The notes beneath the pieces are model-generated. The model did no database searches. It worked only from the letters and a program-made list of their open reading frames with translations, and was not told the DNA's origin. From VRUE01 sp963727465 (GTDB taxonomy: Bacteria; Actinomycetota; Thermoleophilia; Solirubrobacterales; 70-9), in the NCBI GenBank assembly GCA_963727465.1, contig CAVSGL010000001.1, positions 1 to 44,958 of the forward strand: DNA of 44,958 bases, given 5' to 3'. This document shows positions 25,922-33,391 of this stretch, one piece after another (position 1 is the first letter of the stretch; every line of letters begins with the position of its first letter). The position numbers and the translations under genes are program-made.

Positions 25922-27328
25922 ATGACTCAGATCGGAACCGAAGACACTCCCCTGCGCGTCGCGATCGTCGGCGCCGGCCCGTCCGGCTTCTACGCCGCCG
26001 AGCACATCCTCAAGGACGGCGACCTGCACGCCCAGGTCGACCTCTTCGACCGGCTGCCGACGCCCTTCGGCCTGGTCCGCGGCGGCGTCGCGCCCGACCA
26101 CCCGAAGATCAAGTCGGTGATCCGCGTCTACGAGAAAACCGCGGCCCGCGACGGCTTCCGCTTCTTCGGCAACGTCAAGGTCGGGCACGACATCGAGGTC
26201 GAGGACCTCGAACGGCTCTACCACGCAATCGTCTTCACGGTCGGCTGCGAGACCGACCGCCAGCTCGGGATCCCCGGCGAAGACCTGCCCGGCAGCCACG
26301 CCGCGACCGCCTTCGTCGGCTGGTACAACGCCCACCCCGACTACGCCGACGACCACTTCGACCTCTCCTGCGAGCGTGCCGTCGTGATCGGCAACGGCAA
26401 CGTGGCGATGGACGTCGCCCGGATGCTGGCGCTGACCGACCACGAGCTGCGCCAGACCGACACCGCCGACCACGCGATCGAGCTGCTCGATAAAAAGCAG
26501 ATCCGCGAGATCGTCGTGCTCGGCCGTCGCGGCCCCGCCCAGGCGGCCTTCACCAACCCGGAGATCAAGGAGCTGGGCGAGATGGAGGACGCCGACGTCG
26601 TCGTCGACCCGGCCGAGGTCGAGCTCGACCCGGCGAGCGCCGCCTTTCTCGAATCCGACGAGGCCGACAAGACGACCAAGGTCAACGTCGAGACGCTGCG
26701 CGAGTTCTCCCAGCGCGAGCCCGAGGGCAAGCAGCAGCGGATCGTGCTGCGCTTCCTCGCCTCGCCGGTCGAGATCAAGGGCGACGGCAAGGTCGAATCG
26801 ATCGTGATCGGCCGCAACGAGCTGGTCGAGGAAGGCGGCACCCTGCGGGCCAAGGACACCGGCGAGCGCGAAGAGCTCGAGTGCGGCCTGGTGCTGCGCT
26901 CGGTCGGCTACACCGGCATCCCGATCGAGGGCGTCCCCTTCGACGAGAAGCGCGGCCTGATCCTCAACGAGGGCGGTCGCGTGCTCGACTCGCACGACTC
27001 CGGCCACAGGGTCGGCCACTACACCGCGGGCTGGATCAAGCGCGGCCCCTCGGGCGTGATCGGCACCAACAAGAAAGACGCGCTGGAGACCGTCCAGCAC
27101 CTGTTCGCCGACGTCGAGTCGCAGACGCTGCTCGAGCCCGAGCGCCCCGAGCCCACCGCGGTCGAGGAGCTGCTCGCCGAGCGCGGCGTCCGCTACGTCA
27201 GCTTCGAGGACTGGCAGGCGATCGACCAGGCCGAGGTCGGCCGCGGCGAGCCGCACGGCCGTCCACGGGTCAAGTTCGTCCGCGTCGAGGAGATGCTCGA
27301 GACGCTGGGCGAGAAGGTCTCCGGCTAG
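25922..27328 (+). CDS. fprA: Ferredoxin/flavodoxin-NADP+ reductase, FprA (adrenodoxin-reductase) type
   Basis: ATG 25922 (MTQIGTEDTPLRVAIVGAGP), 468 residues. The FAD-binding fingerprint is VAIVGAGPSGFYAAE. LFDRLPTPFGLVRGGVAPDH is the signature of the adrenodoxin-reductase family. The NADP-binding segment is VVIGNGNVAMDVARML. GWIKRGPSGVIGTNKKDALE is the conserved C-terminal FAD and substrate region. Known role: electron transfer between NADPH and a ferredoxin in the cytoplasm. It begins a plus-strand run with BolA and a CGFS glutaredoxin (6- and 14-base gaps), which points to Fe-S cluster supply or redox (inference). Confidence 0.93.
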   Translation: MTQIGTEDTPLRVAIVGAGPSGFYAAEHILKDGDLHAQVDLFDRLPTPFGLVRGGVAPDHPKIKSVIRVYEKTAARDGFRFFGNVKVGHDIEVEDLERLYHAIVFTVGCETDRQLGIPGEDLPGSHAATAFVGWYNAHPDYADDHFDLSCERAVVIGNGNVAMDVARMLALTDHELRQTDTADHAIELLDKKQIREIVVLGRRGPAQAAFTNPEIKELGEMEDADVVVDPAEVELDPASAAFLESDEADKTTKVNVETLREFSQREPEGKQQRIVLRFLASPVEIKGDGKVESIVIGRNELVEEGGTLRAKDTGEREELECGLVLRSVGYTGIPIEGVPFDEKRGLILNEGGRVLDSHDSGHRVGHYTAGWIKRGPSGVIGTNKKDALETVQHLFADVESQTLLEPERPEPTAVEELLAERGVRYVSFEDWQAIDQAEVGRGEPHGRPRVKFVRVEEMLETLGEKVSG

Positions 27329-27333
27329 CCGCC

Positions 27334-27567
27334 GTGGTCGACCTCGCCGAGCTGCGGTCGATGATCGAGGCGGCGCTGCCGGGCGCCGAGGTCGCGGTCG
27401 AGGACGAAGACGGCGGCGGTCAGCACCTGCGCGCGACCGTAAAGGCGCCCCAGTTCGAGGGGCTCTCGCGGATCGATCAGCACCGGCTGGTCAAGGCGGC
27501 GGTGCAGGAGCGCTTCGACGACGGCACCGTCCACGCGCTCTCGATAAGGACCGAGGTCGCCGGATAG
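27334..27567 (+). CDS. BolA-family protein
   Basis: A 77-residue protein from GTG 27334, six bases after the reductase stop. The layout is VVDLAELRSMIEAALPGAEV, a short acidic-Gly loop with GGGQHLRATVKAPQFEGLSR, then RLVKAAVQERFDDGTVHALS. The FxGxSRxxxHRLV pattern (FEGLSRIDQHRLVKAA) is the BolA core, with the conserved His. Known role: partners with monothiol glutaredoxins to bridge [2Fe-2S] clusters. It sits directly before a CGFS glutaredoxin gene, the classic pairing. Both the pattern and the neighbour support the call. Confidence 0.9.
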   Translation: MVDLAELRSMIEAALPGAEVAVEDEDGGGQHLRATVKAPQFEGLSRIDQHRLVKAAVQERFDDGTVHALSIRTEVAG

Positions 27568-27580
27568 CTACCCTGTGCCC

Positions 27581-27961
27581 ATGGCCGATCCCCAGCTGAA
27601 GGAGAAAGTCGAGGAGCTGATCGCCGGCAACCCGGTGCTGCTCTTCATGAAAGGCACCCCGGAAATGCCGCGCTGCGGCTTCTCGATGCGGGTCGTGCAG
27701 GTGCTCGACCAGATGGACGTCGAGTACGGCGCGGTCGACGTGCTGCCGGCGCTGCAGCCGCTGCGCGAGGTGACCGCCGAGATCTCCGACTGGCAGACGT
27801 TCCCGCAGCTCTACGTCAACGGCGAGCTGCTCGGCGGCGCCGACATCGTCGAGGAGATGTTCTCCTCCGGCGAGCTCGCCGAGGCGCTCGGCGTCGAGCA
27901 GCCGGCGACCGCGCCGGAGGCATCGCCCCCGCCGCAGTCGCCGCCGCTTCAAATCGAATAG
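27581..27961 (+). CDS. Monothiol glutaredoxin (CGFS type, Grx4-like)
   Basis: ATG 27581 (MADPQLKEKVEELIAGNPVL) is chosen over GTG 27575; 126 residues. The active site MKGTPEMPRCGFSMRVVQVL has the CGFS monothiol motif. WQTFPQLYVNGELLGGADIV carries the cis-Pro and the glutathione-binding GG(A/S)D. A Pro-rich tail (TAPEASPPPQSPPLQIE) follows the fold and is unusual. Known role: binds a glutathione-ligated [2Fe-2S] cluster with BolA and passes it on. It is notable in an actinobacterium, since most use mycothiol rather than glutathione. Five bases separate its stop from the convergent secreted-protein gene. Confidence 0.92.
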   Translation: MADPQLKEKVEELIAGNPVLLFMKGTPEMPRCGFSMRVVQVLDQMDVEYGAVDVLPALQPLREVTAEISDWQTFPQLYVNGELLGGADIVEEMFSSGELAEALGVEQPATAPEASPPPQSPPLQIE

Positions 27962-27965
27962 CCGG

Positions 27966-28385
27966 TCAGCCGCGCAGCGGCGCCCGGAACTTGAGCCACT
28001 TCGAGGCGCAGCGCGGGCTGCGCTTGCCCTTCAGCCGGTCCTTGACGCGCAGGTGGCCGACGACGACCTTGCCGCGGACGGCGCCGCGGAAGAAGACTTC
28101 GTCGGTGTTGCCGACCTGGACGTCGCTGAAACGGCCGCCCTTGAGCTGGGTCCGCTGGAAGCCGCTCTCGCTGACGATCAGCCTGGTGCCGTTGCGGCAG
28201 CGCAGCGCCGCGGTGAAGTGGCGCAGCTTGATCGTGTTGCCGCTCTTGGTGATCCGCACGGGCCGCTTCTGAGCGGTCTTTCCCTTGTAGACGCGCTTCG
28301 GTGCTGCGCCGGCGAACGGGGCTCCCTCCGCTGCCAGTGCCAGGGCGCAGACCATCAGTGCTCCGACTGCGAGCCTAAAACGCAT
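27966..28385 (-). CDS. Secreted small basic protein of unknown function
   Basis: 139 residues from ATG 28385, preceded by a strong GAGGAGG ribosome site. The N-terminus MRFRLAVGALMVCALALAAE is a typical signal peptide with likely cleavage near AGA-AP (residue 27-28). The mature part is basic and beta-rich, with repeated short strands (RVYKGKTAQKRPVRITKSG, RLIVSESGFQRTQL, KVVVGHLRVKDRLKG) and two Cys (CRNGT, CASKW) that could form a disulfide. Proteins of this kind are frequent in Solirubrobacterales, as I recall, and lack an assigned role. No partner is evident. Confidence 0.75.
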   Translation of the reverse strand: MRFRLAVGALMVCALALAAEGAPFAGAAPKRVYKGKTAQKRPVRITKSGNTIKLRHFTAALRCRNGTRLIVSESGFQRTQLKGGRFSDVQVGNTDEVFFRGAVRGKVVVGHLRVKDRLKGKRSPRCASKWLKFRAPLRG

Positions 28386-28429
28386 ACCTCTCCCGCCTCC
28401 TCGGTAATCGCTTACAGGGGTGCTACTAC

Positions 28430-28460
28430 CCGCAACAGGGCACGTAAACCTTTGTTGCGG
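28430..28460. terminator. Hairpin between erpA-like gene and secreted-protein gene
   Basis: CCGCAACA (28430-28437) and TGTTGCGG (28453-28460) form a perfect 8-base stem with a 15-base loop. It lies in the 117-base gap between the stop of the secreted gene's downstream neighbour and the secreted-protein start. It could end the minus-strand transcript or act in the leader of the secreted gene. No T tract. Confidence 0.45.
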
Positions 28461-28502
28461 CCCGGATAAACGACTGCGTGCCGGAGGCGCGGGATGCGCC
28501 GT

Positions 28503-28889
28503 TCAGACGGCGGCTGACTCGGCTGCGTCCTCTTTGACCTGGAAGGAAGATCCGCATCCACAGGCCGCAACCACGTTCGGGTTGTTGACCTGGAAGCCCG
28601 CCCCCTGAAGACCTTCGACGTAGTCGACCTCGGAGCCGAAGACGAACTGCATGCTGACCTTGTCGACCACGACGGAAACACCGTCGACCTCGAAGACGTG
28701 ATCGTCGTCCTTGGCCTGGTCGAAGGCGAGGGCGTACTGGAAGCCCGAGCAGCCGCCGCCGCGCACGGCGACGCGCAGCGCCTGGCCCTCCGAGTCGTCC
28801 TGGCCGCCGAGCAGCTCGGCGATCTTCTCGGCCGCCTTGGCGGTCAGCGCGATCGCCTCTTTCGGGGTGTCGGTGGCGGTATCGGTCAC
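28503..28889 (-). CDS. erpA: A-type iron-sulfur carrier protein (IscA/ErpA-like)
   Basis: GTG 28889 (VTDTATDTPKEAIALTAKAA) is the likely start; the open frame goes on upstream but without homologous character. 128 residues. The conserved Cys pattern is present: VAVRGGGCSGFQYALAF, then VVAACGCGSSFQV (C...CxC). VFGSEVDYVEGLQGAGFQVN is also diagnostic. Known role: delivers [Fe-S] clusters to apo-targets. Divergent from degV across about 76 bases that must hold both promoters. Functional kinship with BolA and Grx on the other side of the secreted gene makes 25.9-28.9 kb an Fe-S block (inference). Confidence 0.92.
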   Translation of the reverse strand: MTDTATDTPKEAIALTAKAAEKIAELLGGQDDSEGQALRVAVRGGGCSGFQYALAFDQAKDDDHVFEVDGVSVVVDKVSMQFVFGSEVDYVEGLQGAGFQVNNPNVVAACGCGSSFQVKEDAAESAAV

Positions 28890-28965
28890 TTCACGAAGTG
28901 TAGCGAGAGGTCCCCGCCCCACCCGCACGCCCTCCGGGCATGCGGCTGTCAAACTAGGACCGCCC

Positions 28966-29856
28966 GTGACCCCGACCCCCGCAACCGCCGTCGTCTGCGA
29001 CAGCACGGCCTACCTCCCCACCGAGCTGCTCGCCGAGCGCGGCATCGACCTCGTCAGCCTCTACGTCTCGATCGACGGCGAGCAGCAGCGCGAGATCGAC
29101 GTCGCCGACTACGGCGCCTTCTTCGAGCGCCTGCGCGCCTCCGAGGGCGGCGCGACCACCTCGCAGCCCTCGGTCGGCGATTTCACCGCCGTCTACGAGC
29201 CGCTGCTCGCGGCCGGCGGCGAGGTCGTCTCGATCCACATCTCGGCGGGGATATCCGGCACCTGCGAGGCGGCGAATCAGGCTCGGCAACGACTGATCGA
29301 CGAGGGCAAGGGCGGCGAGCGGATCAGGGTCTTCGACTCGCGCTCCGCCGCCGGCGGGATGGGGCTCTGCACGCTCGGCGCCGCCGCGGCGGCCGCCTCC
29401 GGCGGCGACGGCGAGGCGGCGCTCGCCCGGGCGCAGCGCGTGCGCGAGGAGCTGAAGATGTGGTTTGCGATCGACACGCTCGAGTACCTGCGCCGCGGCG
29501 GCCGGATCGGCGGCGCCAGCGCCTTCATCGGCTCGGCGCTGAAGATCAAGCCGATCCTGACGCTGGAGGAGGAGATCACCCCGGTCGAGCGCGTCCGCAC
29601 CCGCGCCCGCTCGATCGAGCGCCTGCGCGAGTACGCCCGCGAGCGCCACGAGTCGGGCTTCGACGCCTGGGTCGTCCAGCACATCCAGGACGACGAGACC
29701 GCCGCCGCCCTCGCCGACGACGCACGCGAGATCTTCGGCTGCGAGCCGGCCTTCGTCTCCGAGATCGGCGCCGTGCTCGGCGCCCACGTCGGCCCCGGCC
29801 TGCTCGGGATCGGGAGCGTCAGCTGGTCGGCGCTGGAGTCGTCACCGCAGCCGTAG
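28966..29856 (+). CDS. DegV-family fatty-acid-binding protein
   Basis: GTG 28966 (VTPTPATAVVCDSTAYLPTE), 296 residues. The domain markers are VVCDSTAYLPTELLAERGID, TSQPSVGDFTAVYEPLL, ISAGISGTCEAANQARQRL, VFDSRSAAGGMGL and LEYLRRGGRIGGASAFIGSA, followed by LKIKPILTL. Known role: DegV/FakB proteins bind a fatty acid and present it to the FakA kinase; no fakA is in view. Its last 38 bases overlap, tail to tail, the end of the island hydrolase gene on the minus strand. It has no convergent hairpin, unlike other convergent pairs here. Confidence 0.92.
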   Translation: MTPTPATAVVCDSTAYLPTELLAERGIDLVSLYVSIDGEQQREIDVADYGAFFERLRASEGGATTSQPSVGDFTAVYEPLLAAGGEVVSIHISAGISGTCEAANQARQRLIDEGKGGERIRVFDSRSAAGGMGLCTLGAAAAAASGGDGEAALARAQRVREELKMWFAIDTLEYLRRGGRIGGASAFIGSALKIKPILTLEEEITPVERVRTRARSIERLREYARERHESGFDAWVVQHIQDDETAAALADDAREIFGCEPAFVSEIGAVLGAHVGPGLLGIGSVSWSALESSPQP

Positions 29857-32464
29857 AGAAGGCTTCCTGCCATGTCTTGCCGCTGATCGGCTCTGACAGC
29901 CCGACGCATAACGCCGCGTGAACGATCCGCTTGCGCGCCGCCTTTCCGTCCACAAGAAGACGCCCGCGAAAGCGCGGGTTATACCTTGCCCGCGAGACGT
30001 TCACTATCCGAATCCGATCGTCGCGAATGTGCTCGAGCATTCTCTGTTCGTCGCGGCAGATGTCAGCGGCGAAGGCGAGCAGTCCGTCAATGCTGCGATT
30101 CCGGTTCAGGTTTCCCTGCCCCAGCGTTTCGGACGAAACCCAAATCCAGCAGTCGGGCAATGACGGCACAACCTCATGGCTGCTGACTCGCGTGAATGCA
30201 CGAGACCCTTTGACGAGGTCCCTGAGCAGATGCTTCGACTCGTCTTCGAGGCATTCCTCGATCGCATCCGTGGTGCCGTTGCCGTCGAATATCCGAACCG
30301 CGCCCTTCGGCCTCCGCTGGGAGAGAACGAGGCATTGCTTGAGCGCCTTATCGCAAACCTCCTCGGGCGTTATGCGATCCTTCACACCGCCGCCCGCGCT
30401 CTCGGCCTGACTAGGGAAACCCCGCTGAGCGTCCATGCGCTGCATGACACTTGGGGCGTTCCAGGGCAACACCAGACAGAGCCGGCCGACATTTTCTTCG
30501 AGCACTTCCTCGCGTGCCGAGATACCGTGGCAGTACCTGACGATGCTGAGATCGTCGTGATATAGGGCGGAGGCAGCTTCGCGGACCGCCTGCGCGGGAC
30601 GGAACACGGTCGGCACCTCGTTGCGCAACACGAACAATGCCCCATCGCCTTTCTCGGAGATTCGATGAACCAAATCGTCCAGACAGCGCTCGAAGAGCTC
30701 TCCCGAAAGCGCTCCTTCGTGATCGATTTCGATCAGCTCTGCGGTCGACAGCGGGCCTAGCACCCGACGTCCCCTTATCTTGCCCTTTTGCCTCGCGACT
30801 GCGTCCTGCCAATCGGACCGTGAGAGCAGCGGCGTATGCTGTGTGTCCTCCAGCCAGGTCAACGGGCGTTGCTCCTCATGTTCGGCTGCCGCGTTTTCGG
30901 CAAAACGGTGAATCAGAGCAGCCATTTCAGGCAGGCCAAACGTCCTCCTGGAATCGTCCTCGGAGCCCGACCCATCCTGGAGGAAGTGGCCCAGGCCACC
31001 GACCTCCAGCAGGTTCAACCCTCCTTTGGGGCCCGACCGAAGCACCGTCTCCGGGCGCATCACGGGGTCATCGCCGCCGACGATAAAGAACATCCGGTCG
31101 CCGAAGGCCTCATAGCGCGTCTGAATGCTGCCTCGGTACTCCTGCTGGAAGACCTCGTAGAAGGTGCGCTTGAGGTAGGTGAAGAGTTCGCGGTCTATCC
31201 CGGCAACATGGTTGTCCTCCACGTCGACATGGGTGCTCATCATCCTGTCATCCAACTCGTAGCGAAGCGAGTGGAGAACGGTCTGCCACTCCTCCGGGTC
31301 GGCAAAGCCCGTGGGGGCGAGCTCCCTCAACGCTCCACCGGCAAGCATCGTCGTGCAAGAGGCGAGCGCAAAGGGCCAGGACATAAACACTGACTGGGCC
31401 GCAAAGCCACCGAGGCTGTAGCCAATCGCATGGAGGCTCGGTTCGCTTTCCTCGTCTTCTAGGGGGTCCAGGTCGCCTCCTCGCCCCTCGAAATCGCGCT
31501 CAAGGTTCAGCGTCTCGCGCAGCCCTGATATCGCCGCGGCGATCTGCGTTTCGCTGGCCTCTTGGATATTGACCGGCTCGCGCTCCGGTAGGAATCCATT
31601 GCCAGTTGTCGGGGCTCCGCCTCCTTCGGCTTCGCTTTCCGAGGCGGCGGTCCTAACCGATGCGGCGTGCAACCGCTTCCAGTCCTCGAAGACCTCGTGT
31701 GCGAGATGCGCCGTATCGAGCCGGCTCTTCCCTACGTCATCGCTCTCGCCAAGCAGGTTCGCGCCCGACGCGCACCGGAAAGAGGAGCGCCGCACAAGAG
31801 CACTGAGAAGCCACTGGGCCTCGACCATCGAGCGCATGAACTGACGAAACAGGTGAGAACCGTCCCAGAGATAGAGATCCAGTGGGGTTTCGGCAAAGGC
31901 ACCGAATGGATAGCGCGTCATGTGGCCTGGGAAAGGTCGAACGATGCATACCGTTCGAGGCTCTTCGGCAATTAGCTGCGACGCGAGGCGATAGTAGAGA
32001 CCCATCGTGTCGCGCTCGTTGAGACCAGTATGCATGAGGAAGATGCGCTTGACCTTTTTCTCCGCCACGTTTGGATCCGCCGAGCGAAGGACACGGAAGG
32101 TATGGAAATTCTCCGACGGACTGAGCTTCATGTGATGTCCATGAAGGCGCTGGAGTCCGTGTATGGGCGCCGACGGGAAGCGCAGAATCAGCTCCTCTAG
32201 TTCCGCCGGAATGCGGCCCGTCGGGGATTTGTCTCGATATATGCGACGCCTGAGGCCGTGCTGCGAAGGCTCCCAATCGGGTGGAGGCGGCGGCGGCCAG
32301 TTCGCTGCGTTTACGTCGAGCTTGCGGTCACGCTCGTCGCGCCTGATGTGGGCAGCGTCACCGTATGACACGCCTCCTTGCGCGCCATCATCGTTGCCGG
32401 CGATGTGCCCCCCCTGCCCCATGCAGTAACCCAACATACTATAAATCTGATCAAAACGATCCAA
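29819..32464 (-). CDS. Very large alpha/beta-hydrolase-like protein of unrecognised family (island gene)
   Basis: 881 residues if TTG 32464 is the start; ATG 32437 and 32422 are later options. The frame is open back to ATG 32623 except for one TAG at 32522-32524, so the full protein may be 934 codons. Visible: a Pro run (NWPPPPPPDW, about 55-64); a hydrolase core with IFLMHTGLNERD (141-152, oxyanion strand), VRPFPGHMTRYP, the nucleophile elbow AIGYSLGGFAAQ (Ser350), FFIVGGDDPVM (acid Asp465/466) and EVGGLGHFLQD (His493), so a complete Ser-Asp-His triad is credible. An acidic insert (270-340) separates the strand from the elbow. Residues 530-881 match nothing I know; a WNAPSVMQRMDAQRG and an EEVCDKALKQCLVLSQRRPK patch stand out. 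No signal peptide or TM. Lower G+C than neighbours. Follows the 3-TM gene closely. Confidence 0.75.
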   Translation of the reverse strand: MDRFDQIYSMLGYCMGQGGHIAGNDDGAQGGVSYGDAAHIRRDERDRKLDVNAANWPPPPPPDWEPSQHGLRRRIYRDKSPTGRIPAELEELILRFPSAPIHGLQRLHGHHMKLSPSENFHTFRVLRSADPNVAEKKVKRIFLMHTGLNERDTMGLYYRLASQLIAEEPRTVCIVRPFPGHMTRYPFGAFAETPLDLYLWDGSHLFRQFMRSMVEAQWLLSALVRRSSFRCASGANLLGESDDVGKSRLDTAHLAHEVFEDWKRLHAASVRTAASESEAEGGGAPTTGNGFLPEREPVNIQEASETQIAAAISGLRETLNLERDFEGRGGDLDPLEDEESEPSLHAIGYSLGGFAAQSVFMSWPFALASCTTMLAGGALRELAPTGFADPEEWQTVLHSLRYELDDRMMSTHVDVEDNHVAGIDRELFTYLKRTFYEVFQQEYRGSIQTRYEAFGDRMFFIVGGDDPVMRPETVLRSGPKGGLNLLEVGGLGHFLQDGSGSEDDSRRTFGLPEMAALIHRFAENAAAEHEEQRPLTWLEDTQHTPLLSRSDWQDAVARQKGKIRGRRVLGPLSTAELIEIDHEGALSGELFERCLDDLVHRISEKGDGALFVLRNEVPTVFRPAQAVREAASALYHDDLSIVRYCHGISAREEVLEENVGRLCLVLPWNAPSVMQRMDAQRGFPSQAESAGGGVKDRITPEEVCDKALKQCLVLSQRRPKGAVRIFDGNGTTDAIEECLEDESKHLLRDLVKGSRAFTRVSSHEVVPSLPDCWIWVSSETLGQGNLNRNRSIDGLLAFAADICRDEQRMLEHIRDDRIRIVNVSRARYNPRFRGRLLVDGKAARKRIVHAALCVGLSEPISGKTWQEAFSTAAVTTPAPTS

Positions 32465-32521
32465 AACATCGCAGTTAAAAGAACCACGATGTTTAGGCCG
32501 CTCGAACGGTTCGAGTGGCAG

Positions 32522-32623
32522 CTATTTAGTCAATATTCCCAGTCCGCCACGCGTCTCCGGATGCGCGATGTCCGGGGGCGGAGGCGGCGGGGGCTCCGGC
32601 GGCTTTGGCTTTTCGGCTCCCAT
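32522..32623 (-). CDS. 33-residue proline-rich micro-ORF, in frame with the downstream hydrolase
   Basis: ATG 32623 lies three bases after the stop of the 3-TM gene and encodes MGAEKPKPPEPPPPPPPDIA plus a 13-residue tail ending GILTK, then TAG. It may be a separate peptide or the true N-terminus of the hydrolase. The same frame continues past the TAG with LPLEPFERPKHRGSFNCDVL into the hydrolase. That stretch also reads like protein. No strong ribosome site precedes the ATG (CTCCTGAGAT). Three explanations remain: independent small protein, nonsense mutation or sequence error, or stop readthrough. Confidence 0.55.
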   Translation of the reverse strand: MGAEKPKPPEPPPPPPPDIAHPETRGGLGILTK

Positions 32624-32626
32624 ATC

Positions 32627-33124
32627 TCAGGAGATTTTAGCTGCTAGCGCCCAAGACCAAAAGACGAATTGAGCGATCAAGGCAAGAGCGGCGGCGAAGA
32701 AGTACTGCCCCAGCACATCCGCCTTCTCCTGATTCTGCACCCAATAGCGCTCCAACCAGTAGATCAGTTGTCTCTGTGCTTCGTCGGCACTCTCTCCATA
32801 GAAGGTCTCGTAAACGCGAGGTGCATTCAGGCTGAACACGAAGTCGCTCTTCGGCAACAGGACGTAGACGCTGGCACAAATCGAAGCCGCGAGGGACACA
32901 AGGGCCAATCCGCCCAACACCCCGAGGCCACTTGAGTGCTGAATCGTCTGTGCGCCTAGGAACGACGCAGTAACTGAGGAGGCTGCGAGGACTATGCCTG
33001 CTCGAGTTCGGAGCTGCTCAAGGGCGCGCTCTTGAAGATCGAGCGCTCGAACCGCCTGTTCATAGCTCAAGTCGAGGATGACTCGCCGGTCGGGCTCCCC
33101 TTCAACTTGACGCCAAAAAGTCAT
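32627..33124 (-). CDS. Three-TM membrane protein with N-terminal coiled coil (SLATT-like arrangement)
   Basis: 165 residues from ATG 33124, with AGGGAG about ten bases upstream. Residues 20-42 (YEQAVRALDLQERALEQLRT) are a likely coiled coil. Hydrophobic helices lie near 43-62, 66-90 and 140-160. Between helices 2 and 3 is a soluble loop, SLNAPRVYETFYGESADEAQ, and a second helix, WLERYWVQNQEKADVLGQYF. The helical-hairpin plus third-TM layout resembles SLATT-type or Pycsar-TM-like effector proteins of defence systems, but this is a shape comparison, not a motif match. The gene starts 12 bases after the DUF3618 stop and is followed at 3 bases by the micro-ORF and hydrolase. It is therefore co-transcribed with them. 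Confidence 0.75.
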   Translation of the reverse strand: MTFWRQVEGEPDRRVILDLSYEQAVRALDLQERALEQLRTRAGIVLAASSVTASFLGAQTIQHSSGLGVLGGLALVSLAASICASVYVLLPKSDFVFSLNAPRVYETFYGESADEAQRQLIYWLERYWVQNQEKADVLGQYFFAAALALIAQFVFWSWALAAKIS

Positions 33125-33136
33125 TCGGACCGCTCC

Positions 33137-33391
33137 CTACCTGCTACGCCGGCGGCGCAGCATCATCAGACCGCCGACGACGAAGCCGGCGACGGCGGCG
33201 CCGGCGATCAGCTGCTCGCGGTGCTCCTCGACCTGGCGGCGCCAGTCGGTGAGCTCGGTGACGCGGCCGCGCAGGGCTTCGACCGAGCGGCCGAGGTCGC
33301 GGCGCTGGACGTCGATGTCGCGGCGGATCTCGTCCGCGCTGCGCCCCGGCATCCCGGTGGTCGCGGGACGGGCCGGCTCAGGACTGCTCAT
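33137..33391 (-). CDS. DUF3618-family small membrane protein
   Basis: 84 residues from ATG 33391, overlapping the end of the holin-like gene by 14 bases. The sequence has SADEIRRDIDVQRRDLGRSV and EALRGRVTELTDWRRQVEEH, i.e. a charged amphipathic helix of the DUF3618 kind. One C-terminal TM (LIAGAAVAGFVVGGLMMLRR) with a positive tail follows. Known setting: DUF3618 genes sit next to phage-holin-like (PF07332) genes in actinobacteria, as here. Likely membrane or envelope role. Function unknown. Confidence 0.85.
   Translation of the reverse strand: MSSPEPARPATTGMPGRSADEIRRDIDVQRRDLGRSVEALRGRVTELTDWRRQVEEHREQLIAGAAVAGFVVGGLMMLRRRRSR

Noticed and set aside
30000..32000. Plus-strand ORFs inside the hydrolase region
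   Set aside because: Short, Arg/Ser-rich readings opposite a long continuous minus-strand frame with a hydrolase triad.
32497..32519. Palindrome GCCGCTCGAACGGTTCGAGTGGC as an operator for the hydrolase
   Set aside because: It may be coding (PLEPFERP in the extended frame) and a single short palindrome is weak evidence; kept only as part of the TAG discussion.
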